Positions 35,901 through 48,380 are shown, numbered from the stretch's first letter. The stretch is 64,000 nucleotides of DNA from Cercis canadensis (GCA_003255065.1 QAOA01006679.1:417426-481425), one strand, 5' to 3'. Made by a program: numbers and translations. The notes: a model not told the origin generated them from the letters alone.

Positions 35901-36040
35901 TAGTGTGTGCAGGGGTGAATTGCCGGGCAAATCTCCTTTGGCAGTGAGCTTATTTCTCTGCCTCAAGAGCTAAGAATGACATGCATATGAGTAGCCAACT
36001 GCCAAAGGAGTAATGCCCGGTAAGGCACCCACACATGACT
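35901..36040 (-). ncRNA. MIR399: MIR399 precursor A
   Basis: Read on the - strand, the hairpin carries miR399 on its 3' arm at 35923-35943: TGCCAAAGGAGATTTGCCC then GG, identical to the widespread miR399f type, followed by CAATTC as in other miR399 precursors. The 5' arm (star, near 36000-36020) pairs with it except for three central bases. The outer stem continues through GTGTGTG/CACACA-like segments. A TATA-like tract (36080-36088) and a P1BS (36131-36138) lie upstream only on the - strand side, supporting this strand. The known role is repression of PHO2/UBC24 mRNA during phosphate starvation. If read on the + strand, the arm would give a miRNA mismatched to PHO2 in its centre. Confidence 0.92.
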
Positions 36041-36079
36041 CATTGAGTTCTGTTGACGAACAATATCTAAGTCACCATG

Positions 36080-36088
36080 TATATATAT
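36080..36088 (-). promoter_or_regulatory. TATA-like tract of MIR399 A
   Basis: ATATATATA on the - strand, about 40 bp upstream of the hairpin base and about 40 bp downstream of a P1BS. Confidence 0.5.
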
Positions 36089-36130
36089 CGGTGATGATAA
36101 AAACTGAGACATTCATTTAAACAAGCAAAA

Positions 36131-36138
36131 GGATATTC
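36131..36138 (-). promoter_or_regulatory. P1BS (PHR1 site) of MIR399 A
   Basis: GGATATTC matches GNATATNC, the site of PHR1-type MYB factors that switch on MIR399 genes under low phosphate. The motif is self-complementary in consensus; position, not strand, links it to the - strand hairpin. Confidence 0.65.
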
Positions 36139-36139
36139 C

Positions 36140-37037
36140 AAGCACATCCTCTCTTTTGCGTGTTACTAGAAAGAAAGTGGTCCATCCCATGGCTTTAGTC
36201 TCAATGCCCTTGCACTTTTACAATATATGCTTGTCTCACACCGATATTTCTTCTGTGATTTCACACATATGATGAGCATATATCTCTACACAAAGGTAAA
36301 ATGTAGTGAGATGTAAATTGTCCTTAAAATAAGTTAATGTGGGTTGCAATTTTCTCTCTATTTTCAAAGGAATATATTTCATGCTCATATCTAGAAAGCT
36401 TATTTTCTCATTGTAAATTTGGTGGAAGAAAAAAAAAATATCTTGGTTTTATTTACCAGTTTTTGTTTGCTATAGTATCTAGGGAGTAAATGGCTGATTC
36501 CAGAGGGAAAGCATAATTCCCTTCTGTCCTTTTCTACAGTCTTGTTTTTACTTGTGGAGGAACATACTGGTAGTCAATCCATATTCCAGAAACACTTTCA
36601 TTATCCCCCCTTAAGTAATAGGTAAATACATCATAAAATTCTCAATGCCAATTCTTCATTTGAAATGACAAGTCCTGTGCTAGTGTGATATTCTTTCCAG
36701 CTAACAAATTCTAAGAACATCACTGTAATTCCTTTCAAGTAACTAAGTGTTAGTTTTGAGAGACATCTGTCTCTTAATCATAGGGTTTTAGAGGATCAAT
36801 AATGATTGCTCCATTATTGATATGGTTTGTGTATAATGAATTATCAGTGCAGTTGAAACTTCTCCTCTACGTCAAGAAAATGAATTTATGTTTAAGTAAT
36901 ATTATTATGTTCTGTGTCAAAATTATCAAGTAATTCAAGGCAGGAAGCTATTTAAAAACTGCAGAGGATCAGTCAATACTTTTTTACTTTGAAATACGAA
37001 GCTGTATTTTTTACTAGTGTGGCCTTGGTATGAAAGA
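36140..37037. other. Intergenic DNA between MIR399 A and B
   Basis: This includes the distal promoter of MIR399 A. No gene, and no further miR399-like arm, is seen. Confidence 0.45.
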
Positions 37038-38294
37038 TTAAATGGAAAAGAGTATATATATATATATATATATATATAAATGTATTAGAAATGGAAGAAT
37101 CAAACTTTTCAACTAAACTGCAAATGGAGGACACGTAAAGATTTGAGTAGATATGATATTTTGTTATCTTGTTGCTGCCAGTTAGTTATTCTTATCTTCA
37201 TATCTATGGCTTCCCTTTCATTTCTACATACGGTGACAGAAGAGTTCCATGGAAAAAGAAAGCAAGGAAGAATATGTCAAAGCACCTTTGGAAGCAGTCA
37301 GAATTTACATAAGCATATCTTGATTTTGTACTCTCAATTTATTTATTGTATTGAAGCAACAAATTTATTTTCCTTCTGGAGTGATGCTCGAGGACAGGTT
37401 AAATCAATTCTATTTCATTTGGGCCATAGGCTAAAGCAAATCAGCAATGAAATTCACATGTCATATACTTAAATCATTAGATTAGCTCTGGGTTCTCATT
37501 TGTCAACAATTAGATAACCTTACATATATATATAAAGTCTTGTCTCCAACAAATAGATCTCCTTTGAAAGACGAGTTTTCAGTTAGGCAAGTATTATAGT
37601 ACATCAATTACCTTGTTGGGATTTTGATCTAAGGATCTCCCAAGAAGTTTGAGGTTCGAGGTTCAAATTCCCCTTCTCCCATTTCTCTAGTTAGAAAATC
37701 TACCTCTATCTACTTAATGGTAAAAAGTGACTTAAAACTTTCAAACTGATCCAAAGAATTCCTTTCCATGGCAAGTATGTCAAATAAATGCTATTGTTAC
37801 TTTGGTTAAGGAAACAGGCTAGCTTGACAACGTGTTCATTTTAAAATTTAGATTGACTCACAATCTGAATCAGAATTCATTAATGATAAGAGTGACATAT
37901 AAATTAATTTAAGAAGTATTTATTACCAGATAGAAGAAGTTTGGGCTTGAGTTGGCAACAATGAATAAAATGTGATTTCCCTCTTAATCACAACAATCTT
38001 TTTAAGCTGCATCTAATATACTTTTATGATAATAATGATCCAGATGACAGTGCTAGTATGTTGTTGACTTTTTAATACTAAAAAGGAAGTCTATTTCTTC
38101 ATATAAAAGCTACAGATACCTAATACAGGTTACATGTCGTACACCTTTATTTCAGCACATAAAAGGAATCTAAACTATATGCGAAGAGGAAATTTGTGAT
38201 ATAGACAAATCCTTGGTTTTTGAAACGAATTGATGGTGAGAATCGGGACCAGAAAATCATGGACAAGAAAGAAGCTTCGATAGGAATTGTACTG

Positions 38295-38337
38295 GCATAT
38301 GCTCCTCCTACTTCTACAACTTTTCAATGGCATATCC
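38295..38337 (+). promoter_or_regulatory. Two P1BS sites of MIR399 B
   Basis: GCATATGC (38295-38302) and GCATATCC (38330-38337) both fit GNATATNC and lie 24-66 bp before the TATA box at 38361. Paired P1BS elements are a known feature of phosphate-starvation promoters. Confidence 0.75.
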
Positions 38338-38360
38338 AAGGTCAGGTGCGCATCGCTTGG

Positions 38361-38370
38361 TATATAAAGG
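38361..38370 (+). promoter_or_regulatory. TATA box of MIR399 B
   Basis: TATATAAAGG, about 80 bp before the hairpin base; a start near 38390 would make a short leader ahead of the stem. Confidence 0.75.
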
Positions 38371-38439
38371 GCTTCCGTTTCATCATTGATGAATTAAGAC
38401 GCAGAATTGGTTCCACAAATATGAGAGATGTGCTGTTGA

Positions 38440-38530
38440 GGAATGACTGAGCAATTCTCCGTTGGCAGAGAGAACATGCATATGCATTCTACTGGTCTGC
38501 CAAAGGAGAATTGCCCTGCCATTTTTTTAA
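38440..38530 (+). ncRNA. MIR399: MIR399 precursor B
   Basis: A compact + strand hairpin. The mature miRNA is on the 3' arm at 38498-38518: TGCCAAAGGAGAATTGCCC then TG, a known miR399 form. The 5' arm GAGCAATTCTCCGTTGGCAG pairs with it apart from one G/A mismatch and the stem end. The loop is about 28 nt and contains the palindrome ATGCATATGCAT. Two P1BS sites and a TATA box precede it on the same strand. It represses PHO2 in the phosphate-starvation pathway. Confidence 0.93.
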
Positions 38531-40257
38531 CAGTTTATGATTGCTGATGCATTCTATTTGTCGTCTCTTCTCCATTTTCTGCTACAGATTTGCTTCAGAT
38601 TCTTGTGGTAGTATGATTCAAGTGTTGTTAGTTTCCTTCCTCATTCTCTGTGCAGATATTAATATAATTCTTCCAAAACTAATGCTTTTCCTTTCATTTT
38701 GTGAAATGTGGGTACTGAAGATTTTCAGTTTTATTATGTGACATGAAGAGTAGAATGAGAGGCAGAAGACATGTTTCTGATAGAAAATATTCACAAGAAG
38801 TTTGGCTAGCTTTATCAACTGCAAGTAACCAGGAGGAGAAGACTGTTATCACTACAGTGGTTAAGTTAATCAAAGTTGAAGCTTAAATTAGAAATCCGTT
38901 TGCTACATATCACTAGTGTATGATTTATTAGTGAGAAGGAAAGCAATCAACCAACTCCAGAAGAATCTTCAAATATCACCACACAATGTTCATTCTTCAA
39001 GNTTAAATGGAAAAGAGTATATATATATATATATATATATAAATGTATTAGAAATGGAAGAATCAAACTTTTCAACTAAACTGCAAATGGAGGACACGTA
39101 AAGATTTGAGTAGATATGATATTTTGTTATCTTGTTGCTGCCAGTTAGTTATTCTTATCTTCATATCTATGGCTTCCCTTTCATTTCTACATACGGTGAC
39201 AGAAGAGTTCCATGGAAAAAGAAAGCAAGGAAGAATATGTCAAAGCACCTTTGGAAGCAGTCAGAATTTACATAAGCATATCTTGATTTTGTACTCTCAA
39301 TTTATTTATTGTATTGAAGCAACAAATTTATTTTCCTTCTGGAGTGATGCTCGAGGACAGGTTAAATCAATTCTATTTCATTTGGGCCATAGGCTAAAGC
39401 AAATCAGCAATGAAATTCACATGTCATATACTTAAATCATTAGATTAGCTCTGGGTTCTCATTTGTCAACAATTAGATAACCTTACATATATATATAAAG
39501 TCTTGTCTCCAACAAATAGATCTCCTTTGAAAGACGAGTTTTCAGTTAGGCAAGTATTATAGTACATCAATTACCTTGTTGGGATTTTGATCTAAGGATC
39601 TCCCAAGAAGTTTGAGGTTCGAGGTTCAAATTCCCCTTCTCCCATTTCTCTAGTTAGAAAATCTACCTCTATCTACTTAATGGTAAAAAGTGACTTAAAA
39701 CTTTCAAACTGATCCAAAGAATTCCTTTCCATGGCAAGTATGTCAAATAAATGCTATTGTTACTTTGGTTAAGGAAACAGGCTAGCTTGACAACGTGTTC
39801 ATTTTAAAATTTAGATTGACTCACAATCTGAATCAGAATTCATTAATGATAAGAGTGACATATAAATTAATTTAAGAAGTATTTATTACCAGATAGAAGA
39901 AGTTTGGGCTTGAGTTGGCAACAATGAATAAAATGTGATTTCCCTCTTAATCACAACAATCTTTTTAAGCTGCATCTAATATACTTTTATGATAATAATG
40001 ATCCAGATGACAGTGCTAGTATGTTGTTGACTTTTTAATACTAAAAAGGAAGTCTATTTCTTCATATAAAAGCTACAGATACCTAATACAGGTTACATGT
40101 CGTACACCTTTATTTCAGCACATAAAAGGAATCTAAACTATATGCGAAGAGGAAATTTGTGATATAGACAAATCCTTGGTTTTTGAAACGAATTGATGGT
40201 GAGAATCGGGACCAGAAAATCATGGACAAGAAAGAAGCTTCGATAGGAATTGTACTG

Positions 40258-40333
40258 GCATATGCTCCTCCTACTTCTACAACTTTTCAATGGCATATCC
40301 AAGGTCAGGTGCGCATCGCTTGGTATATAAAGG
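40258..40333 (+). promoter_or_regulatory. P1BS pair and TATA box, second copy
   Basis: GCATATGC at 40258-40265, GCATATCC at 40293-40300 and TATATAAAGG at 40324-40333 repeat the promoter of MIR399 B inside the second half of the duplication. Confidence 0.6.
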
Positions 40334-40402
40334 GCTTCCGTTTCATCATTGATGAATTAAGACGCAGAATTGGTTCCACAAATATGAGAGATGTGCTGTT
40401 GA

Positions 40403-40493
40403 GGAATGACTGAGCAATTCTCCGTTGGCAGAGAGAACATGCATATGCATTCTACTGGTCTGCCAAAGGAGAATTGCCCTGCCATTTTTTTAA
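40403..40493 (+). ncRNA. MIR399: MIR399 precursor B, second copy (possible assembly duplicate)
   Basis: Sequence identical to the hairpin at 38440-38530; the mature miRNA is at 40461-40481. Because the copies meet at an N, this is best counted as the same locus until read data show otherwise. Confidence 0.6.
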
Positions 40494-40964
40494 CAGTTTA
40501 TGATTGCTGATGCATTCTATTTGTCGTCTCTTCTCCATTTTCTGCTACAGATTTGCTTCAGATTCTTGTGGTAGTATGATTCAAGTGTTGTTAGTTTCCT
40601 TCCTCATTCTCTGTGCAGATATTAATATAATTCTTCCAAAACTAATGCTTTTCCTTTCATTTTGTGAAATGTGGGTACTGAAGATTTTCAGTTTTATTAT
40701 GTGACATGAAGAGTAGAATGAGAGGCAGAAGACATGTTTCTGATAGAAAATATTCACAAGAAGTTTGGCTAGCTTTATCAACTGCAAGTAACCAGGAGGA
40801 GAAGACTGTTATCACTACAGTGGTTAAGTTAATCAAAGTTGAAGCTTAAATTAGAAATCCGTTTGCTACATATCACTAGTGTATGATTTATTAGTGAGAA
40901 GGAAAGCAATCAACCAACTCCAGAAGAATCTTCAAATATCACCACACAATGTTCATTCTTCAAG

Positions 40965-43930
40965 TTTCAATAAATTTCCTGTGCTATCCAACAGCCAAAG
41001 GGTTTAAATTCATGCAGCCACTACAACTTATCAAATGGCAGATTTTGATTCTCATCTTAACTGTTCAATAAGCAAAATAAGAAATGTATCAACATAGCAA
41101 TAGTTTATGACTTCATGGTTTATCACATTGCAAAGTTCTATAGTCTCTATCAAATGCTTCTCTCGTTCAACACCTCTGCATTTAGAGAAATCCACTGCAC
41201 GTGTGCACCTATATTTTGAATTGATAATGAAATGTCCTCATGATAAAGTTAACCTGCGGATCAAGCTGTATCAATATGTCAAAAGCTTTAAATGAGAATC
41301 CAATCTAAATTTTAAGTGAGACAGACCATTCTAGTAACCACTGAATTAAAAGTGCAAAGTTCAAGGCTTTTTAAATAACCAATTCAATTTAGTTTATAAT
41401 AATTACCATGTCAGTGTTCTTTTTGCCTCTTTCTTTCTTTTTCTTTTTTGATAAGTTAATTTTTACAAGATTAGCTGTTGAAGCTTAAAAAAAAATTTAA
41501 TGGGCACTAAATTAAACGGCAACATACATATGAGTGGAGCATTTAAAGTAATGTGCACCATATGTAAGATGAATTTTAAAATATGTAGCTCTACTATTGG
41601 TTTTGACACTTGATAAATCATGGTTAATTAGCACAGATAGACAAGAACATTTATAAACAAGAGAGGAATAATACTCTTTCTTTGATCATAAAAACTAAGG
41701 TGTTTGATGTTAAAGGTTTCATTTCTCCCATTCTCATAGCTTTTCACCATAACATACTAACTGTACGGTTTAATAGTTTCACATTTTATTCTATTGTTTC
41801 AATAGAGGAACAAATTCTTTTAAGACTGAGATTGCAGTCCTTGAAAATTATAAGTTTCACTTTTTTGTCCCTCCACAATGCTGAAAGCCCTTCCCTCTTC
41901 GAAAGGTCACTAGTAGCAGGATGAAAACTTTAATACTGACCAATCTTATAAAGTTGACACAGTAAAGAATAAGCTTTCTGAGAAGGAAGATCCAAAGGCA
42001 TGTGCGCTCTCTCTCTCTCTTTCTTTTCCTCTTCCTTTCTGCTGTGAGTATTTGCTGCAATTTGTGTGGTTATGTGCACTTGCATATTTCATTCATGTAT
42101 TGTCATCCATATCTAGTTCACCTATATGGACCTATTCTAAAACTTCTATATTGTTCAATTCCGATTTCCAACAGGACTAATAACAGAGGGATTATATAGT
42201 AATTGAGAAATTAACTTTTTTTTTTCTTTGAGATTTTCTTCATTTCTTTATAGAAGTTTTTATGGATAATTAATTTATTGAGAAACTTCTCTACTCCTAA
42301 TAATTGCAAGTTAGCATAAGATAAAATATGGACTTTTTGTCAGCTATTGAGAATTCCTTTTTTACTGAGATCAAGATCCAAAATACTATACCTGAATAAA
42401 ATTGTCAAAAGTTTCTTGTTATTTATTGAAGCATAGCCTCAATCCTTAGTTGAAGAAATGGAACCTCCACAAGATTTAACTTGGCATGTGCTATATCTTT
42501 CTTCATTCCTATTCAAAACATTTTACTCTCTTTTTATTTATTTATATTTTAGCAAGATCTCATTTTATCACTAATGCATATATAAAATAGTCTATGTTCC
42601 TTTCTATTTTTACGTGAGCAACTATTTGGAGAATAGCAAGTTTCAAGGGGGGATATTAGTATCTATCCTCAATCCAACCAGTTTTATAATCAGATTATGA
42701 TTTATATTCATGTCCTTTGCCAAAAACTGAGTTCCTAGCAATGGAATATAAGTAGCAATTGGAATCCTGTCATACTATAAAATGCATTAAATATGTTTCT
42801 CACATAGAGCATTCCATAATTAAGTATATACTTATGAGCAATTGAACCCGCTTTGCATGTATATCCAATCACAGCCTAGAACCCAAAGATCAGTGATCAT
42901 AATGTAAAGCTCAAGCCTGAGAAAGAAAAAGCTTGTGACATTTTGTTAGCACATAGTATAAACAAATGAACTTTAGTCACTTATGATTCACATGAGCTTG
43001 AGAAACACTGTTTAAGCTATATATTGGTGATTAAAATTAACTTTATGAAACGGTGTATGCAAAATAATGGCTGCTGGGCATCCTGCAATGCTGACATTCT
43101 GAGAAAGAAGTAATTTATCAGAATCAGTTGGTTATTTTTGTGGTTCTCCCAGTGGCTTAAAACACTTTCAAGCTCAGTACTTTGTAAACTATATCTTAAT
43201 CCTTGAGGCTTCTCTGCACAAAATTTGATGAGGATCTTAAGTTCAAAATTGGCTTAGAAAAGTTCCTCATTTTGCAGAATCCAATAGCAAAATATGAGGA
43301 GTTGATATTTGTTGGTACGGATATGGGACACTGGTGAGGGTTGAGAGGAAAGGGGACACAGGTGTATTACACAAACAGATGCATGGAAAAGTCACGTGTA
43401 GACAAGATTCTCTTGGTGACTATGTGTCTGTCTTCAACCAAAATATTGCAGTGGTCCAAAATACTTAGTGGTCCTTCAGTAGCAAGACAGCCGCACCTCA
43501 TGGATATATGAGCAGCCTTTGTCTTTTAAAGAAGCTAATAAAAACAAGTGCACAATCAGAAGCTTATCTTAAAGAAAAAATTAAGGAGGTAATGAAAAAC
43601 CAGACAAGAGCATAAGAAAAGGGGAATAGACATTTGCAGGTTCTGTTATTATCTTTTCGTTCACTTGTCTCTTGTTCTTATTTTTTCTGTGCTTGTGATT
43701 ATTGTGTGGCAAATGATGAACCCTTCCTACAGACAAAAAGAAGAATCGAGAGAGAGGGAGACAGAGATGGAAACAAGCTAATCGCATATCGTAAACTGTC
43801 TTGTATGTGGTTCTTAAGTTAGTAAACATGCAAGGTGTTTTTGAAAAGGGTGGCTGAAGAGGAGCTCTATCATGGTAAGGGGGACCATGACGTCAATAGC
43901 AGACATGAAGAAGTTCCTGAAGAATGATCC
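40965..43930. other. Intergenic region between MIR399 B and C
   Basis: No recognisable protein or RNA gene. The stretch holds a short CT-rich tract near 42008. Frames are short and overlap on both strands. Confidence 0.45.
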
Positions 43931-43933
43931 ATA

Positions 43934-43967
43934 GCATATACCAAATAGTATATTTCTTCGAATATCC
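43934..43967 (+). promoter_or_regulatory. Two P1BS sites of MIR399 C
   Basis: GCATATAC (43934-43941) and GAATATCC (43960-43967) fit GNATATNC and sit about 85-120 bp before the hairpin. A weak TATA-like TATATT is at 43994-43999. Confidence 0.65.
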
Positions 43968-44049
43968 ATTCCAGATGTACGAATCGTGCACAATATATTG
44001 AACCCTTAGGACACTTGTGAACACAAGCAGCATGGCTACCAAGGGTAGA

Positions 44050-44155
44050 GAAGAATAACAGTGCAATTCTCCTTTGGCTGAGTGCTGTACTCTTGCATGA
44101 GGACTGAGGACAGCTTTTCTGCCAAAGGAGAATTGCCCTGCCATTCTATATTACT
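44050..44155 (+). ncRNA. MIR399: MIR399 precursor C
   Basis: A + strand hairpin with the mature miRNA on the 3' arm at 44120-44140, the same sequence as in precursor B (TGCCAAAGGAGAATTGCCC then TG). The 5' arm GTGCAATTCTCCTTTGGCTG pairs almost fully, and the stem extends outward through AGAAT/ATTCT. P1BS sites lie upstream on the same strand. The loop differs wholly from B, so the two are separate loci making the same miRNA. Confidence 0.93.
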
Positions 44156-44159
44156 ACCA

Positions 44160-46570
44160 CTTTTAATTCAGCTTATGAAGTCTATATATACACTTCTTTC
44201 ACCGCCATACTCCTTCTCTAGTCATCTTGAGTTTTCTAATTTTTTAATAAATAATTGCATAATATTTTATCCTTCTTTTCCACTAACTTCTATCATGGTT
44301 GCATTAATAGTGTGATATTTTTTATTACTTTCACCGACTTTGACTTCATTTGTAGTGCTTTTTGATTTTTTTTTTCCATTAAATTAGCACCGCATGCTTC
44401 TTTGGTCTTGATTTGGACTTTTCTAGATTAATTTTCAACACCTTTGTTTTTGCAGCCACTGCTATTAAATTAAATCAGTGCTTTAACCTTTAGAAAAGCA
44501 GAATAGTTTTTTGATGAGCCACTTAGAAAAATGGATCTGGGTGTAACAGCATAATTAGAATGAGAAGGGAGAGTCAAATGGAGGGTTTAAGCAGAACTGT
44601 AGAAGTGTGATTTTTCTTTCAGGCAGCTCTGAGGATAGATGTTTCTTTAATTTTGTCATGATTTACATAAGCCAGATTTCCCGCTATATCATATCGCTTC
44701 GCTAATCAAGAAAGATGACCATAATCAGTTCAAGCACACTTGTATAATTAGCCCAAAACACTTCAATAAAGAAGGTAAAAATCTGAATTTTGTTTTTTTT
44801 TAAATATCTTCTAATTTCATATTTACATTCAACAACTGTGAGGATCAAGAGGATGCTATCTGATAGTTAATATGTAGTCTGCCATGTGCAGCATATGGTT
44901 TAAATCATATATTGACAATAATTTTGAGAAGGATAGAAAGAAAAGAAAAACTTACAGTGAGTACAATGGTAAGCAGTTGATACTAGTTATAATTTTGAGA
45001 GAGTTGGAAGTTGAACAAGAATGAAAAATTGAAGATAGAGCTTCCAATTGGGTGGCAGGTGGACATAACAAATAGAAGTTCAAATTTCTGTCTTCTTTTC
45101 TATTTCTTCTTTGATCAGGAAGTGAGGAAAAGTTTCCTAGTATATGGAAGACAGATAGCCAGCTGTGAAAGAAATCTGTGTCCTCTGATGCTCGATTTCC
45201 AGCAAATTCTAGCAAAGAGACAACAAGTGCTAAGTTATTATTTTAAATTTCACAAGTTTGGTTACAGCTACTGGTTTGGATGCATTATTAATCTGTGTAT
45301 ATTAGTATCATGCACAAGAATACTGAACGCGGTTCTATCTAGTCCCATCTCCACTCTTGATCATAACCCTTCTTTTGTATTATCTTTGTTATTTTGACTT
45401 CATCATTCAATGTCAAGAATCAAATCAGTAATCCACATAATTCATGTACACAGAAAATACTGAAAGAAAACAATTCTTAGAAATTTCTGCCAGAGCTACA
45501 CATCTATCTTGGCTTTTTTTATCACGTCCTATGTCATATACAAGCAGAAGGAACTCTTCAACTTCACTTCTGATGCATAAGATGTCAAGGAGCTGAGATA
45601 AAGATCTAAGGGTGGAGGGAATGAAAATGATCAGGAACTTTTAATATAGTTACCCAATACTGGTCCATAACTCTCCAAACCAGTCTTAATAGTATAATGA
45701 TCATCATACCCCTTACCTTGCTATTAATAGAGTTCTCCTACAAGTATGCACACTTTTATAGACTCTCATTTATTGCACTTTACCAACTTATAACAACTAC
45801 TAACTTGAGCATCAAAGTCCAAGGTTAACACACCGGTCTAAGCTCAAGTGTGCCATTTGTACATATATTTACTTAGATACCCGACCTTCAACCCTACAAG
45901 TGCCGACCTAGTCGTCAACACAAGCATCGTCACTTAAGAACCAAAAAGAAAGTTTCTGAAGAGGCTAATGCTATATATTATTAATACAAGGCCTTAAAAT
46001 TAATGAGACAGATTTTTGGATGATTCCCCACCTTTCACATCTGACGTCACTTTTTATGTATGTTTACGTTAATGCATCATTCTTTTTGTAAGAATAGATG
46101 CATGGCCAAGATGAAAGTAGTTTACAATTTTAAATGATTGGAAATGATCCTTAAAAACAAGATTACACTATCATAAAACGAAGAAAAGTTGCAAGTATTG
46201 GTCATGGCTAGTGTAGCAGGTTACCAATGAGATGTGCAAATGCACATAGATGACTAGCATGAGATCTGTCATATATTTCATCTCATCATGTCAGGAAAGC
46301 ATAACCTTTTGTCATTTTCTTCCTTTTGCTTGAATAGAAATCTCAAAGGCAAAACTTTCCTTCTGAGAGAATTTCATAGTGAGCCTAGAATAAAGGCTAT
46401 AATGATTTGTGAGATTTCTATTAACATTCAATGTACAGCTAAGTTAAATACCTTAGTATGAAGACATGCTATCATAATTTGAGTTAAAAGTATCAGAATA
46501 AAAAGAAAAAGAAGAGGTTCTCATCAATTGATTGAATACATGATTTAGAACTATCTAAAACCTATTCTTT
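44160..46570. other. Intergenic region right of MIR399 C
   Basis: A 128-codon frame (45011-45397) has no recognisable family and a conflicting frame on the other strand. I see no miR399-like arm here, although the block at 46575 resembles sequence found upstream of two - strand copies. Confidence 0.4.
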
Positions 46571-46574
46571 CAAA

Positions 46575-46775
46575 GTGCCCCTACATGAAGCTGTAAGGTC
46601 ACAGAACAGTGGTTGAACTTTCAAAAGCATGTTCTTTGTAGCTTTTTTTGTCCAGAGAATTCCTTTTGTTGCTGTCAGTGGCCTCCAAATGGACCCCGAA
46701 GTTGATTTTGTGTATGCTAAAACTTGACGCAGCATTCGAGTATAGATTCTACATATGCTTGTACTACTCGTGTTT
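46575..46775. repeat. Diverged duplication block, copy 1
   Basis: It shares ordered segments with 53925-54440 and 59040-59555, such as GCCCCTACATGAA..TGTAAGG, AGCATGTTCT, TGGACCCC and TTGTGTA..AGATTCT. It is the most diverged of three copies, and no MIR399 hairpin was found beside it. Confidence 0.5.
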
Positions 46776-48169
46776 GGTAGTACACTATTTACATTAGTGA
46801 AGTTTAAATGAAAAGGTTGACCTTTATTGATAAATGTGAATTTATAATTTATTGAATATTTTTACGTGGTCCATTGCACACAATCGAGAATATGTATAAA
46901 AATCAACATAAGATTTATGTTTCTCTTAAACTAATCTGTCCACAGAGAGCCCTGAAGAAGTTTTCATATTCTAAAATAATAGCAGATATTTTCCATAAAT
47001 TAGATGAACTTAAACTGCAGTCAAACTTACTGCTTTTTGTTTTCTTAAAGAAAATTATTATAAGACTCTCTCTATTTTCTACAGTTGAACATCATTATAA
47101 AAGAATTCAATCAGTACGGTAGTCATATCATTTTAAGGATTCTAATTCAGAAAGGTTCATTTTTTTACTTCTTTCTCTATTGTATGCTGCGCTATTAAGG
47201 CAAGTCAAAGTTTAAAACTAATGCCTACATCTAAAATGTTCAATTTCTTTGTCCATCATCAATAAAGCATATTTTTCTTTTGTTTTCTTTTGCTTCCTAA
47301 TGACTTGCCATGTTAATTCAACCAACTTGGCCAATGAAAATAGATGAAGATCGAACCCAGCATGCTTTCTTTAAGTAATGTAAGATCCTCTTGCTCTATA
47401 TAGATACTGTCCATATGAGTAGCTGTGCCTGTGTGTTTTTCAGATTGTTTCTGTTTATCATTTCAGGAAATACATAATATTGTTTCTGCAGGAAAGATAT
47501 GAAGTCTCATGAACTGTCTACATTATTGCAATTCCCAAGTTTATACAGATGTATGGCAGCAGCACAGCATGTTATATCTTCTGTTAAATCAATTGAATTA
47601 TCTTAACCGTCACGATGGACTCGTTTCTAGAATATCATGGTAACGAAGAATATATACGCAAAAATTTACTTGGAATACAGCTTAGATCTAAGTGGTAACC
47701 TCACAATTAAAACCATAATTATGAAAACATATATATGAGCAAAAGTTCATACCTTGTATATTTGAGAGCAATACATGTTTCACTCTGAGGTCATGCTCAG
47801 TGTCTGTCCAGACATAGTCCACTTTAGCACTGAGCTACTAGATGTTTCAGAAACAAGTTGCTCATATGGAATCAACATGCCATTAAACTCATTGAGACAT
47901 AAAATTTGGGGAAAGTGTTAAAGGGATATTTTCAACTGTTTAGAAAGCCTCCTTATCATCTTCTTGGTGGTTTGAAGCTAATTTAACAACAGTCAAACAT
48001 GAGCAAACAAAAAGATAACATAGAAGCACCAAGTTTCCAATCAAGTTACCTGTTTCATGACTAATACTACTGTCCATGGGATCAGGAAAGCATCAAACTC
48101 GGTAAACTCCAAGCAAGTGACATAATTTTGTGAATACTAGTTCCGAATTCTAACTCAAATAGAGCTACA
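46776..48169. other. Intergenic region left of MIR399 D
   Basis: No gene is supported; this is the downstream flank of the - strand MIR399 D transcript. Confidence 0.4.
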
Positions 48170-48300
48170 TCTGCAGAAGAATTGCTGAGCAGATCTCCTT
48201 TGGCACACAATCAACTGATACAACTAATTTGCTAGGCAGTCAGCAACATGTTGAAATTTGACAGTTTGCCAATAGAGACTGCTCAGTAATTAATCTGGCA
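48170..48300 (-). ncRNA. MIR399: MIR399 precursor D (variant)
   Basis: On the - strand, the 3' arm at 48185-48205 reads TGCCAAAGGAGATCTGCTCA then G, differing from the canonical form at positions 14 and 18. The 5' arm, near 48267-48286, has the GAGCAG.CTCTATTGGCA pattern typical of miR399 star strands, and the stem extends through GAATTGCTGAGCAG/CTGCTCAGTAATT. A TATA box (48341-48348) is upstream on the - strand. Where sisters E, F and G have GCATATCC, this copy has AGATATGC (48373-48380), no longer a P1BS. It may therefore be weakly phosphate-responsive or decaying. Confidence 0.78.
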
Positions 48301-48340
48301 AATAATACTGCAATGGAATGAAGATAATAAGGAACCAAGT

Positions 48341-48348
48341 TATTTATA
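48341..48348 (-). promoter_or_regulatory. TATA box of MIR399 D
   Basis: TATAAATA on the - strand, about 40 bp upstream of the hairpin base. Confidence 0.55.
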
Positions 48349-48380
48349 GCTGTAGACAACAATGTTCTTTTAAGATATGC

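Larger units (their letters stand above)
37038..40964. repeat. 1.96 kb direct duplication joined at an N
   Basis: Copy 1 is 37038-39001 and copy 2 is 39003-40964, with the single N at 39002 between them. As far as I can compare, the only difference is a TA microsatellite that is 2 bp shorter in copy 2 (offset 1965 before it, 1963 after). Near-identity plus an N exactly at the joint points to two overlapping contigs placed end to end rather than a true tandem duplication. Each copy holds one complete MIR399 B unit. Confidence 0.85.

Noticed and set aside
37143..37472. 109-codon frame present in both halves of the duplication
   Set aside because: It opens with TTG rather than ATG, matches no family I know, and its repetition only reflects the duplicated segment.
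37600..37700. tRNA or SINE at GAGGTTCGAGGTTCAAATTC
   Set aside because: Only a B-box-like stretch is present; no A box at the right distance and no acceptor stem could be drawn.
38220..38450. 76-codon open frame just before MIR399 B (and its copy at 40183-40413)
   Set aside because: It covers the two P1BS sites and the TATA box, so it is promoter DNA; there is no recognisable protein family.
45011..45397. 128-codon frame in the MIR399 cluster
   Set aside because: No recognisable domain and a competing frame on the other strand; consistent with chance.
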